64,000 bases of DNA from Ideonella_A intermedia_A. Lineage in GTDB: Bacteria; Pseudomonadota; Gammaproteobacteria; Burkholderiales; Burkholderiaceae_C. The stretch is taken from positions 13,641 to 77,640 of the forward strand of contig CALRPU020000026.1 in the NCBI GenBank assembly GCA_943370175.1, given 5' to 3'. Shown here piece after piece: positions 42,562 through 51,330 of this stretch. The position numbers and the translations under genes were made by a program. How positions within the stretch are numbered: position 1 is the first letter of the stretch; every line of letters starts with the position of its first letter. The notes under the pieces were generated by a model, which saw nothing but the letters and a program-made list of their open reading frames with translations, was not told the DNA's origin and made no database searches.

Positions 42562-43203
42562 ATGTACAAATTTCCCGGCATCCAGGTCGCGGCGACGGCC
42601 AGGCCCTCTTTTGAGGCCGAGGTCGTCGAGGCCCTCGAATGCATCAAGTCGCGCCCGGTGGGCAACCAGCTGCTGGAGGACATTGCGTCGCTCGCGCGGG
42701 GTGAGCGCAAGGTCACGATCGTCGAGCCCGCTGCGGACCAGCTCCCCGTTGCCCAAATGCGCTTGACACCGAGCCAGCTCGACGCGCTGGGCAGCAACCC
42801 GCCACGGGCCAAGGTTCGCCAGGCCTTGATCGACAACGCCACCGGCAGCACCTTGTTCAGGCGGCGCGGCACCGCCTCCGAAATCCCATGGTCCAAGGCC
42901 ACTGCCGAGCCCGTGGTGAACGAGCACGGCGTGCCGGTGCGCCAAACCGACCCGGATCAAGCCTTCGTGGCACTGGCTCATGAACTGATTCACGCCCGCC
43001 ACCACCTGGCCGGCACCCTGAAGTTCGACGGCACGACACTCACCCCCCACCCCGCCTGCGCCGAAAGCAAATCGGGCAAGGAGGAATTGCGGGCGGTGGG
43101 CCTGGGCAAGTACGCCGCCAGCAAGGAGCCGACGGAAAATGCCATCCGCGCGGAACACGGTTTGCCTCGGCGCACCACGTACTCCCGATCCGGCAACTGG
43201 TGA
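42562..43203 (+). CDS. M91-type zinc metallopeptidase, effector-like (NleD/HopH1 family)
   Basis: The 213-residue protein carries a zincin motif HELIH in FVALAHELIHARHHLAG (near residues 137-153) and a downstream block EELRAVGL...TENAIRAEHGLPRRTTY (near 174-206), which together match peptidase family M91. That family contains type III effectors such as NleD (cleaves JNK and p38) and HopH1. There is no signal peptide or membrane helix. A good ribosome-binding site (AAAGGA) precedes the ATG. No type III genes are visible; the window has a T6SS 23 kb away. Peptidase family is well supported; export and target are unknown. Confidence 0.75.
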   Translation: MYKFPGIQVAATARPSFEAEVVEALECIKSRPVGNQLLEDIASLARGERKVTIVEPAADQLPVAQMRLTPSQLDALGSNPPRAKVRQALIDNATGSTLFRRRGTASEIPWSKATAEPVVNEHGVPVRQTDPDQAFVALAHELIHARHHLAGTLKFDGTTLTPHPACAESKSGKEELRAVGLGKYAASKEPTENAIRAEHGLPRRTTYSRSGNW

Positions 43204-43290
43204 GCGCGGGGTCGGCGCTGGAGACCGGCTTCGGTACATTGCCGCGTCGCATGACCGTCCGACCGCTACCCCCCACCCCCCCCGCCGCCC

Positions 43291-43809
43291 ATGCCCAGCA
43301 ACATTGAGATCAAGGCCCGACTGACCCGCATCGCCGACGTGGAGCCCACCGTGGCCCGCCTGGCCACCGAGGGGCCGGTCGAGATCCTGCAGGACGACTG
43401 TTTCTTCCCCTGCCCGCATGGGCGCCTGAAGCTGCGCGCCTTTGCCGACGGCACCGGTGAGCTGATCCAGTACGCGCGCAGCGACGCGCAGGGGCCCAAA
43501 GAGTCGTCGTACGTGCGCTCACCCACCGCGTCGCCGGACACGCTGCGCGACGCCCTGGGCCGCGCGCTGGGGTGGCTGGGCCGGGTGCGCAAGCGCCGCA
43601 CGCTGTACCTGGTGGGCCGCACGCGGGTGCACCTCGACGAGGTCGAGGGCCTGGGCCCCTACCTGGAGCTGGAGGTGGTGATGGCGGAGGGCGAGCCGCT
43701 GAGCGCCGGCGTGGCGGAGGCCGACGCGCTGATGCGTGCCCTGGACGTGGGACCGCACCAGCTGGTCGAAGGGGCCTACATGGACCTGCTGCGCTCTCAG
43801 AAAAACTGA
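43291..43809 (+). CDS. Class IV adenylate cyclase-like CYTH domain protein
   Basis: The 172-residue protein is a single CYTH domain: MPSNIEIKARL at the start, RLKLRAF, IQYARSD and a C-terminal GPYLELEVVM segment. Such CyaB/thiamine-triphosphatase relatives act on nucleotide or organic triphosphates with divalent metals. The substrate here cannot be told from sequence. Its end overlaps the TonB-dependent receptor gene by 13 bp in the convergent orientation. A second CYTH protein (fused to CHAD) is encoded 5 kb upstream. Confidence 0.82.
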   Translation: MPSNIEIKARLTRIADVEPTVARLATEGPVEILQDDCFFPCPHGRLKLRAFADGTGELIQYARSDAQGPKESSYVRSPTASPDTLRDALGRALGWLGRVRKRRTLYLVGRTRVHLDEVEGLGPYLELEVVMAEGEPLSAGVAEADALMRALDVGPHQLVEGAYMDLLRSQKN

Positions 43810-46412
43810 TAGCGCAGGCCGACCGTCACGTTGCGCGGGGCGCCCGGGGCGTAGAAGGTCGAGCCCTGCAGCGGGAACTCGCCGTTGACGGCCGGGAAGG
43901 GCCGCGCCTGGAAGTTGCCGTTGGCGTCAAAGGCCGTGGCGCCCAGCTGCGCGCCGGTGCTGTACTTGCGGTCGAAGACGTTGTGGATGCGGGCAAACAC
44001 CTTCAGCCCCTTCATCGGCTTGTACGACGCGCCCAGGTTCATCACGCCGTAACCGCCGGTCTTGCCCGAGCCCAGGTAGAAGCGGCCGTCGCTCTGGTGC
44101 TGGTTGTTTTCGTTGCCGCGGGCGAACACGCCGGACACCCCGACCACGTCCACGTCCACGCCCAGCCGGTCGTTGACGTCGACTTCGGCACCCAGCTTCA
44201 GCGTGCGGCGCGGCACCAGCGGGATGCGGTCGCCAGGGCGGATGTTGATTTCGCCTTCCAGGCCCGGGCCGTCGTCGTTGCTGCTGTTGCCGGCGCCGTT
44301 GACGCGCTCGGCACTTTGGTAGGTGGCGTCGAGGTGGGTGAAGCTGGCGCTCAGCATCGCCGGGCCCACGCGGGTGGCCGCGCTGAGCTCGACGCCCTGG
44401 CGGCGCGTCTTGCCGAAGTTCTTGAAGTAGCCGAAGCCGTTGGCATTGGGGGCGGCAACAAACAGCAGGTCGTCGTGGTTGTCGGCGCGGAACACGCCCA
44501 GGTGCCAGTTGCCGCCGCCCGGCAGGCTCCCGCGCACGCCGGCTTCCAGCGTCTTGGTCACCACCTGCTTGAGCGGCGGGTCCCCGGCCAGGGCGTTCGG
44601 CAGCTTGCACGGGTTGTCGGGGTTGGCGCAGCCCAGCTCGATGGCGGTGGGCGCGCGGCTGCCTTCGTTGTAGCCGGCGTAGGCCTGGAAGGCCGCACTC
44701 GGCGCCCAGCTCAGGCCCACGGCGGGGTTGAAGCGGCTGAAGCGGTGGTCGCCGTCGAGCGAGGCCGGGTTGGGCGCGGAAATCAGGCGGTCGCGGCTGC
44801 GCACGGTGATGCGGTTGTAGCGGCCCGACAGCGTCAGGTGGGTGGTGTTGTTGAAGCTCAGCGTGTCGGCGGCGAAGGCGCTCCAGGTGGTGGTGCGCGC
44901 GCCGAGGTCGACCCGGTTGTCGAAGGGCGCGCCGTCGACGTCGCCGCCGGTCACGCCGTCGGCGAAGGCGTTGATGCCGGTCACGCCATGGTCGGGGTTC
45001 AGGTAGCCCAGCTGCGTGGTCTGCTTGAAGTCGACGCGGCTGTGGTCCACCGCCGCGCCCACCACCGCCTGGTGGCGCAGCGCCGACGTGCCGCCCTTCC
45101 AGCTGAGCTGGCCGGACAGGCCCCGGTTGGTCTGTGAGGTGCTGCTGCGGTTCAGCAGGCCGTTGCACTTTTCGCCCGGTTCGTCGACCAGCAGCGCTTG
45201 AGCGAGGCAGCGCAGGAAGGGGAAGGGCGTGTTGGCCGCCGTGATCGGTGTGGTCGGAAAGGCGATGCCCGCCTGCGTCAACGCCGTGCGTTCGGCTGCC
45301 GACAAGGTGTAGACGGACTGGTCGAGCGAGCCCTCGTTGACGTCGCCGTTCAAGGTGTTGGTCTTGATCTGGCGGACGTAGGCGTTGCCGGACAGGCTGA
45401 GCGCGCGGCTGAGTTCGTGGCTGACGGCCAGGTTCAGCAGGGAGGCGCGGTTCGCGGTCTCGTCCGGCTTGGTGTAGATGCTGCGGTAGTCCCGGGCCAG
45501 CAGCCGGGCCTCCTGCAGGCCGTTGCCGGTCAGGTCGGTGTCGGCGTGCGATGCGGTCAGCGTCACGCGGGTGCGGCTGTCATGCCAGCCCAGCTTGCCG
45601 AAGACCTGGCCGACGCGGCTCGGGGAGTCGGCACGCCAGCCGTCCTCCTTGAACGATTGCGCGGTCACGAACCAGTCCAAGCCCCGGGCGTTGGCCCCGC
45701 CGAACTCGGCTTCCGCGCTGACCCGACCCTTGCTGCCCGCGCTGAGCTGCACGGCGGCACCGGGGTGGCTCAAGCCGTCCTTGGTCTGCACCGACAGCGC
45801 GCCACCCAGCGTGTTCAGGCCGAACAGCGGGTTCGAGCCCGGGATCAGGGTCAGGTTGGCGATGGCCGAGCGCGGGATCAGGTCCCAGCTGACCACGTCG
45901 CCGAAGGGCTGGTTCAGCCGCACGCCGTCCAGGTACACCGACAGCCCCTGGGGCGTGCCGAGCAGCGGCGAGGCCGTGAATCCGCGGAAGTTGACGTCCG
46001 GTTGGAAGGGGTTGCCCTGGGTCTCGTTGATGGTCACGCTGCCCAGGCGGCGGTAGGCAAAGTCGGCCAGGCCGAGTGCGCCGCTGCGCTCCAGCGTGGC
46101 GCCGCTGGCGGATTGAACGGGCGAGGCGACCTGGCTGCGGTTCAGCTCCATGCCCGGCAGCGGCGTGGTGCCGATGACCTCGACCCGGTCCAGTTGGGTG
46201 GCGGCGTTGCCGGGCGCGGGCGGGGTCGTCGTCTGGGCGGCAGCGGGCTGGGCCAGGCCCAGCCCGAGGCTCAGGCCGCCCGCCAGCGTCCACAGGCAGG
46301 CCAGGGCCACCGGGCGCAGAGGTTGCGTCGCCGGGTGCTGGGGGGCGCGGAGGTGAGGCTGAACGGCGGGGAGAAGGCGGGTGTTGGCGGAAGCGGTGCG
46401 CAGGCGGGCCAT
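43797..46412 (-). CDS. TonB-dependent outer-membrane receptor
   Basis: From ATG 46412 the protein has 871 residues. A long signal peptide (ending near AAAQ) leads to the plug domain (about 75-190; LDRVEVIGTTPLPG, NFRGFTASPLLGTPQGLSVYLDGVRLNQ) and a 22-strand barrel that ends in the typical aromatic terminus GLRYQFF. Such receptors import iron chelates, vitamins or other scarce nutrients with TonB energy. No substrate hint is visible; the nearest genes are a CYTH protein and apbC. Iron is the default guess. Confidence 0.9.
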   Translation of the reverse strand: MARLRTASANTRLLPAVQPHLRAPQHPATQPLRPVALACLWTLAGGLSLGLGLAQPAAAQTTTPPAPGNAATQLDRVEVIGTTPLPGMELNRSQVASPVQSASGATLERSGALGLADFAYRRLGSVTINETQGNPFQPDVNFRGFTASPLLGTPQGLSVYLDGVRLNQPFGDVVSWDLIPRSAIANLTLIPGSNPLFGLNTLGGALSVQTKDGLSHPGAAVQLSAGSKGRVSAEAEFGGANARGLDWFVTAQSFKEDGWRADSPSRVGQVFGKLGWHDSRTRVTLTASHADTDLTGNGLQEARLLARDYRSIYTKPDETANRASLLNLAVSHELSRALSLSGNAYVRQIKTNTLNGDVNEGSLDQSVYTLSAAERTALTQAGIAFPTTPITAANTPFPFLRCLAQALLVDEPGEKCNGLLNRSSTSQTNRGLSGQLSWKGGTSALRHQAVVGAAVDHSRVDFKQTTQLGYLNPDHGVTGINAFADGVTGGDVDGAPFDNRVDLGARTTTWSAFAADTLSFNNTTHLTLSGRYNRITVRSRDRLISAPNPASLDGDHRFSRFNPAVGLSWAPSAAFQAYAGYNEGSRAPTAIELGCANPDNPCKLPNALAGDPPLKQVVTKTLEAGVRGSLPGGGNWHLGVFRADNHDDLLFVAAPNANGFGYFKNFGKTRRQGVELSAATRVGPAMLSASFTHLDATYQSAERVNGAGNSSNDDGPGLEGEINIRPGDRIPLVPRRTLKLGAEVDVNDRLGVDVDVVGVSGVFARGNENNQHQSDGRFYLGSGKTGGYGVMNLGASYKPMKGLKVFARIHNVFDRKYSTGAQLGATAFDANGNFQARPFPAVNGEFPLQGSTFYAPGAPRNVTVGLRYQFF

Positions 46413-46579
46413 GGTGGTGGGTGGAATGCTCTCGGTTTCGGGGACTCGGTAGGCCGAAGCGTCGCGGGGTGGCGGTGACGCCCGCACCGGCGCTCGATCC
46501 GAGACGGCCGCCTGCCCCAGGCTGCGGCAACCGTCCTGTCCGTGGGGTTGGATGCTGCCGACCACCGCCCCGCGCCGCA

Positions 46580-46616
46580 CGGGAAAACTTCCCGAACCGG
46601 TCTCGGGATCTTCCCG
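46580..46616. promoter_or_regulatory. Two similar dyads between TonB receptor and apbC
   Basis: CGGGAA-AAC-TTCCCG (46580-46594) and CGGGA-TCT-TCCCG (46604-46616) are perfect inverted repeats with the same outer sequence, centred 23 bp apart (about two helical turns). They lie in the 288-bp gap between divergent genes, the spacing expected of a tandem operator. Which gene they serve is unknown. Confidence 0.4.
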
Positions 46617-46700
46617 GCCGTCCGGCGGCCCCTTGCAGCATCAGGGCAAGTCGACCCCGTTAGACTTCTGCACCTTTTTTCCTAGGTTGGTCCCCGCCCC

Positions 46701-47795
46701 ATGTCTTCCCTGAACGAACAGACGCTGACCGAAGCGCTCAAGGCCGTCGTCGACCCCAACACCGGCCGCGATTTCGTGACGACGCGCCAATTGAAGAACC
46801 TGCGCATCGACGGCGGCGACGTGGCCTTCGACGTGGAGCTGGGCTACCCCGCCAAGAGCCAGATCGCCGGCCTGCGCCGCGCGCTGATCGGCGCCGCCCG
46901 CACGGTGGCCGGGGTGGAAAACGTCAGCGCCAACGTGACCAGCAAGATCACCGCCCACGCGGTGCAGCGCGGCGTGCAACTGCTGCCCAAGGTCAAGAAC
47001 ATCGTGGCGGTGGCGTCGGGCAAGGGCGGTGTGGGCAAAAGCACCACGGCCGTCAACCTCGCGCTGGCGCTGGCGGCCGAGGGCGCCGCCGTGGGCATCC
47101 TGGACGCCGACATCTATGGCCCCAGCCAGCCGATGATGATGGGCATCGAAGGCCGGCCCGAGTCCACCGACGGCCAAACCATGGAGCCCATGGAGAACTA
47201 CGGCGTGCAGGTCATCTCCATCGGCTTCCTGGTGGACGCCGACCAGGCCATGATCTGGCGCGGCCCGATGGCCACCCAGGCCCTGGAACAACTGCTGCGC
47301 CAGACCAACTGGGGCGACCTCGACTACCTGATCGTCGACATGCCGCCCGGCACCGGCGACATCCAGCTGACGCTGAGCCAGCGCGTGCCGCTGACCGGCG
47401 CGGTGATCGTGACCACGCCGCAGGACATCGCGCTGCTGGACGCCAAGAAGGGCATCAAGATGTTCGAGAAGGTGGGCGTGCCCATCCTCGGCATCGTCGA
47501 GAACATGGCCGTGCACGTCTGCGAAAAGTGTGGCCATGTGGAGCACATTTTTGGTGAGGACGGCGGCAAGAAGATGGCCGCCGAGTACCAGATGGACTAC
47601 CTGGGCGCGCTGCCGCTGAACCTGAGCATCCGCGTGCAGGCCGACGCCGGCCGCCCCACGGTGGTCAGCGACCCGGACGGCGAAATCGCCAACCTGTACA
47701 AGGCGGTGGCGCGCCAGGTGGCGGTGAAGATCGCCCAGCGGGCCAAGGACTACTCGTCCAAGTTCCCGTCGATCAACATTTCCAAGACCACCTGA
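46701..47795 (+). CDS. apbC: Iron-sulfur cluster carrier protein ApbC (Mrp)
   Basis: The 364-residue P-loop ATPase has an N-terminal DUF59/MIP18-like domain (1-90), the deviant Walker A SGKGGVGKSTTAVN near residue 107, and a CxxC pair in HVCEKCGHVEH (near 274-277) that holds the bridging [4Fe-4S] cluster. ApbC delivers clusters to apoproteins. Placement just before the polyferredoxin and formate dehydrogenase genes, which need many clusters, is functionally fitting. The DUF3305 gene follows 19 bp downstream. Confidence 0.93.
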   Translation: MSSLNEQTLTEALKAVVDPNTGRDFVTTRQLKNLRIDGGDVAFDVELGYPAKSQIAGLRRALIGAARTVAGVENVSANVTSKITAHAVQRGVQLLPKVKNIVAVASGKGGVGKSTTAVNLALALAAEGAAVGILDADIYGPSQPMMMGIEGRPESTDGQTMEPMENYGVQVISIGFLVDADQAMIWRGPMATQALEQLLRQTNWGDLDYLIVDMPPGTGDIQLTLSQRVPLTGAVIVTTPQDIALLDAKKGIKMFEKVGVPILGIVENMAVHVCEKCGHVEHIFGEDGGKKMAAEYQMDYLGALPLNLSIRVQADAGRPTVVSDPDGEIANLYKAVARQVAVKIAQRAKDYSSKFPSINISKTT

Positions 47796-47814
47796 CCGGG
47801 CCGACCGCAGCGCC

Positions 47815-48363
47815 ATGAGCACCCCCCGCCCGGGCATGACCGTGGCCATCGTCATGGAGCGAGAAACGGCGCCGAACCGCTGGGAAGACTGGCGGCACCG
47901 GCTGGTCGAGGTGATCGAGCTGGGTGAACTCGGTGAGCTGGGTGCGGGTGAACCGGGCGCGCCACCGGCCGACGCCAGCGGCGCACTGGGCGGTGCCCGT
48001 GGTACCGCGCCCCGCGTGCTGCGCGATGACGGCCAGACCCGCCGCAGCCTCTTCCCGGGCTTCGCGCTGCAACTGTTCGCCGACGAAGGCGAGGGCTATT
48101 TTCTGAACCTGACCTCCGGCCAGCCGGTGTGGTTCGTGATGTGGCGGGTCGGCGACGAGGACCCGTCGCTGGCCTGGCCCGAGGCCGTCAGCGTGTCCTA
48201 CAACGAGGCCGGCCGCTGGCTTGATGCCCAGGAGCGCGTTGACAACGTGCCCATGTCGCCCGAGGCCGTGGCCTGGCTGCAGGCCTACACCGACCAGCAT
48301 TACCGGCCGGAACCGAAGAAGCGCAAGCGGCCGGTGTCCTTCCTGCCGCCCGAGCAGCGCTGA
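47815..48363 (+). CDS. DUF3305 protein of the formate dehydrogenase locus
   Basis: The 182-residue protein matches DUF3305 (VAIVMERETAPNRWEDWRHRL at the start; FPGFALQLFADEGEGYFLNL; PVWFVMWRV in the middle). The family is found beside formate dehydrogenase genes in proteobacteria and has no proven function. An acidic Gly/Ala insertion (residues 40-65) is peculiar to this copy. It is followed 10 bp later by DUF3306. Confidence 0.85.
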   Translation: MSTPRPGMTVAIVMERETAPNRWEDWRHRLVEVIELGELGELGAGEPGAPPADASGALGGARGTAPRVLRDDGQTRRSLFPGFALQLFADEGEGYFLNLTSGQPVWFVMWRVGDEDPSLAWPEAVSVSYNEAGRWLDAQERVDNVPMSPEAVAWLQAYTDQHYRPEPKKRKRPVSFLPPEQR

Positions 48364-48373
48364 GGGGCCGCCC

Positions 48374-49096
48374 GTGAGCGAGGACAACTTTTTTTCGCGC
48401 TGGTCGCGGCGCAAGGCACACGTCCAGTCGGGCGTGGCACCGGTTCGCGATGAGCCGGCGCCCACCGCGCCGGTCGCGGTGCCGGCGCCCACGCCGGCGG
48501 TGGCCGACAACGCCGACGCGCCAGTCGATGGCGCCGCCGCCCCCGGCCGGCAAGCGGCCGTGGTGCCGCCGTCTCCGCCCCCGCCCCCGCCCCCCACGCT
48601 GGCCGACGTCGCCCAGCTCACGCCGGAGTCCAGCTACGCCCGTTTCGTGGGCCGCGAGGTGGACCCGGCGGTCAAGAACGCGGCCATGAAAAAGCTGTTC
48701 ACCGACCCGCACTACAACGTGATGGACGGGCTGGACATCTACATCGACGACTACGGCAAGCCCGACCCGATCCCGCTGTCGATGCTGAGGCAGATGAACC
48801 AGGCGCACGCGCTGGGCCTGTTCGACCACGAGAAGCAGGACAAGCCCCCCGCCGCAGACCCCGGTGCCGCCACCGCCCACCCAACCGCTGCCGACACCGC
48901 CACCGACGTGGACGCCGATGCGGCCCCGTCCACCGCCACCCCTGGCGCCGTCGCCGAGGCCGATGCCTCCGCCCCCGCGCCGTCGACCGACCCAGAGACC
49001 TTGCCCCATGACCACCCTGATCTGCAACTGCAACCAGACGATGGCGCTGGACGGTCCGGCGCTGGCCAAGGCGCTGACCACCCCCCAGCAGCCTGA
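48374..49096 (+). CDS. DUF3306 protein of the formate dehydrogenase locus
   Basis: The 240-residue protein starts at a GTG 10 bp after DUF3305. The conserved DUF3306 elements are EDNFFSRWSRRK at the N-terminus and a central LTPESSYARFVGREVDPAVK ... LDIYIDDYGKPDPIP block. Both ends are low-complexity Ala/Pro/Asp. Its 3' part overlaps the polyferredoxin gene by 89 bp in another frame, an unusually long overlap that suggests the tail has extended recently. Function unknown. Confidence 0.82.
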   Translation: MSEDNFFSRWSRRKAHVQSGVAPVRDEPAPTAPVAVPAPTPAVADNADAPVDGAAAPGRQAAVVPPSPPPPPPPTLADVAQLTPESSYARFVGREVDPAVKNAAMKKLFTDPHYNVMDGLDIYIDDYGKPDPIPLSMLRQMNQAHALGLFDHEKQDKPPAADPGAATAHPTAADTATDVDADAAPSTATPGAVAEADASAPAPSTDPETLPHDHPDLQLQPDDGAGRSGAGQGADHPPAA

Positions 49097-51317
49097 GGCC
49101 GGCGCCGGCCTGGCCACCGTCCACAGCACGCTGTGCCGCCGCGAGGCGGGGGCGTTTCAGCGCGCCGCCAAGACCGGCGACGACCTGCTGGTGGCCTGCA
49201 CCCAGGAAAGCCGCCTGTTCCTCGCCCTCAACGAGCAGACCGAGGGCGCGCCCGGCGTGCAGGAACGACCGATCCGCTTTGTCAACCTGCGCGAGTCCGG
49301 CGCCTGGACCCAGGACGCCCGCGCCGGCCAACCCGGCGCCGCCGCGCGCCTGACCCCGAAGCTGGCCGCCTTGATTGCCGCCGCCCAGCTGCCCGATCCC
49401 GAGCCCGTGCCGACGGTGAGCTACCGATCGGCTGGCCGGGTGATGGTGATCGGCCCGGCCGAGCGCGCCCAGGCCGCCGCCGACCGCCTGAGCGACGTGC
49501 TGGACGTCAGCTTGCTGCTGCCCCAGCCGGGCGGGCGCATGCCGCAGCAGCGCAGCCTGCCCGTGCACGCGGGCCAGGTCACCGCGGTCACGGGCTGGCT
49601 GGGCGCCTTCGAGGTGCGCTGGACCAGCGGCAACCCCATCGACCTCGACCTGTGCACCCGTTGCAACGCCTGCATCGCGGCTTGCCCCGAGGGCGCCATC
49701 GACTTCAGCTACCAGGTCGACCTGAGCCGTTGCGGCAGCCACCGCGACTGCGTGGCGGCTTGCGTGTCCGCGGCCGCCATCGACTTCAACCGCGCGCCGC
49801 AAGAGGCCAGCGAAACCACCGACCTGGTGCTGGACCTGAGCGACCAACCGCTGCTGGGCCTGCACCAGCCCCCGCAGGGCTACGTGCACGTGCCCCCCGG
49901 TGACGCCGAGGCGCTGTTCGACGCCGTGCTGCGCCTGCGCGGCCTGGTGGGCGAGTTCGAGAAGCCGAAGTTCTTTCAATACAAGGCCAAGCTTTGCGCG
50001 CACAGCCGCAACGAGCAGATCGGCTGCCGGGCGTGCATCGACGTGTGCTCGGCCCAGGCCATCCGCAGCGACGCTTCGCTGAAGGGCAAGGTGCTGGGCA
50101 AGGGCCGCACCGCCACCGACCCGGTGGGCGGCATCGTGGTGGAGCCCCAGCTGTGCGTGGGCTGCGGTGCCTGCACCACCGTGTGCCCCAGTGGCGCCCT
50201 GACCTACGCCACGCCGCGGGCGCCCGAGCAAGGCCGCCGCATCCGCACGATGCTGGGCGCCTACGCCCGCGCCGGCGGGCGCGACGCGGCGCTGTTGATC
50301 CACAGCCAGGGCGCGGGCAGCCAGGCGCTGCAAGCGCTGGGCCGCGCCGCGCTGGCGGGCTTGGGCGGCGATCCGGGGGGCGGCCCCGCCCAGCGCAGCG
50401 GCCCCGCCCTGATGACCCGGTTGCCCGCCGCCGACGAGGCCGCGGTGCGTGGCCTGCCGCTGCGCGTGCTGCCGCTGGACGTGTGGCACACCGCGTCGGT
50501 GGGCATCGACCTGTGGCTGTCTGCCATCGCCCACGGCGCCAGCCAGGTGTGGGTGCTGATGAGCGACGAGGAAGCGCCGGACTACCGCGCCGCCGTGCAG
50601 GCCCAGATGGCGGTGGCCGAGGCCATCCTGCAGGGCCTGGGGTACGTCGGTGAGCACTTTCGCGTCGTCGACGCCCGCGGCCTGAACGCCACGTCGCCCG
50701 ACGCCGCGGCGCTGCGCCTGCTGGACGCCGCGCTGCGCCGCCCGGTGGCCGCCACCGTGACCCAGGCCGCCAGCTTCAGCGTGCAGGCCGACAAGCGCGC
50801 CACGCTCGACCTGGCCATCGACCACCTGCTCGCCCAGGCGGCGAGCGCGCCCGAGGCCATCGCCTTGCCCAGCCCCGCCAGCCCGTTTGGCAGCCTGCAG
50901 GTCAACACCGACCGCTGCACGCTGTGCCTGAGCTGCGTGGGCGCCTGCCCCGAAGGCGCCCTGGCCGACAACACCGAGCGCCCGCAACTGCGCTTCATTG
51001 AAAGCAAGTGCGTGCAATGCGGCCTGTGCGCCACCACCTGCCCTGAGGACGCCATCACGCTGGCCCCGCGCCTGTGGCTGGCCGACCACGGCAAGGCCCG
51101 CCGCCAGACCCGCGTGCTGCACGAGGCAGAGCCTTTCCAATGCGTGCGCTGCCACAAGCCTTTTGGCACGCTGCGCGCCATCGAGTCGATGGCGGCCAAG
51201 CTGGCCGGCCACGCCATGTTCCAGGGCGCCGCGGCCGAGCGCCTGAAGATGTGCGGCGACTGCCGCGTCATCGACATCCATACCAACGCCAATGAAGTGC
51301 GCATCACCGACCTGTGA
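49008..51317 (+). CDS. Large 4Fe-4S polyferredoxin of the formate dehydrogenase locus
   Basis: The 769-residue protein has no signal peptide or membrane helix. Ferredoxin-type Cys motifs are CTRCNACIAACPEGA, CGSHRDCVAACVSAA, CRACIDVCSAQA, CVGCGACTTVCPSGA, CTLCLSCVGACPEGA and CVQCGLCATTCPEDA. A final FQCVRCHKPFG...CGDC set near the C-terminus may bind another metal. At least four motifs are complete, so multiple [4Fe-4S] clusters are expected. It probably carries electrons in the cytoplasm to or from the formate dehydrogenase or its maturation. The start MTTLICNCNQTM has an extra C-x-C pair. Confidence 0.82.
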   Translation: MTTLICNCNQTMALDGPALAKALTTPQQPEAGAGLATVHSTLCRREAGAFQRAAKTGDDLLVACTQESRLFLALNEQTEGAPGVQERPIRFVNLRESGAWTQDARAGQPGAAARLTPKLAALIAAAQLPDPEPVPTVSYRSAGRVMVIGPAERAQAAADRLSDVLDVSLLLPQPGGRMPQQRSLPVHAGQVTAVTGWLGAFEVRWTSGNPIDLDLCTRCNACIAACPEGAIDFSYQVDLSRCGSHRDCVAACVSAAAIDFNRAPQEASETTDLVLDLSDQPLLGLHQPPQGYVHVPPGDAEALFDAVLRLRGLVGEFEKPKFFQYKAKLCAHSRNEQIGCRACIDVCSAQAIRSDASLKGKVLGKGRTATDPVGGIVVEPQLCVGCGACTTVCPSGALTYATPRAPEQGRRIRTMLGAYARAGGRDAALLIHSQGAGSQALQALGRAALAGLGGDPGGGPAQRSGPALMTRLPAADEAAVRGLPLRVLPLDVWHTASVGIDLWLSAIAHGASQVWVLMSDEEAPDYRAAVQAQMAVAEAILQGLGYVGEHFRVVDARGLNATSPDAAALRLLDAALRRPVAATVTQAASFSVQADKRATLDLAIDHLLAQAASAPEAIALPSPASPFGSLQVNTDRCTLCLSCVGACPEGALADNTERPQLRFIESKCVQCGLCATTCPEDAITLAPRLWLADHGKARRQTRVLHEAEPFQCVRCHKPFGTLRAIESMAAKLAGHAMFQGAAAERLKMCGDCRVIDIHTNANEVRITDL

Positions 51318-51330
51318 CGCGCCCACCGCC

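Noticed and set aside
46413..46640. Cobalamin or other riboswitch upstream of the TonB receptor
   Set aside because: The minus-strand leader lacks the conserved cobalamin core and the TPP core; only generic G/C-rich stems are seen.
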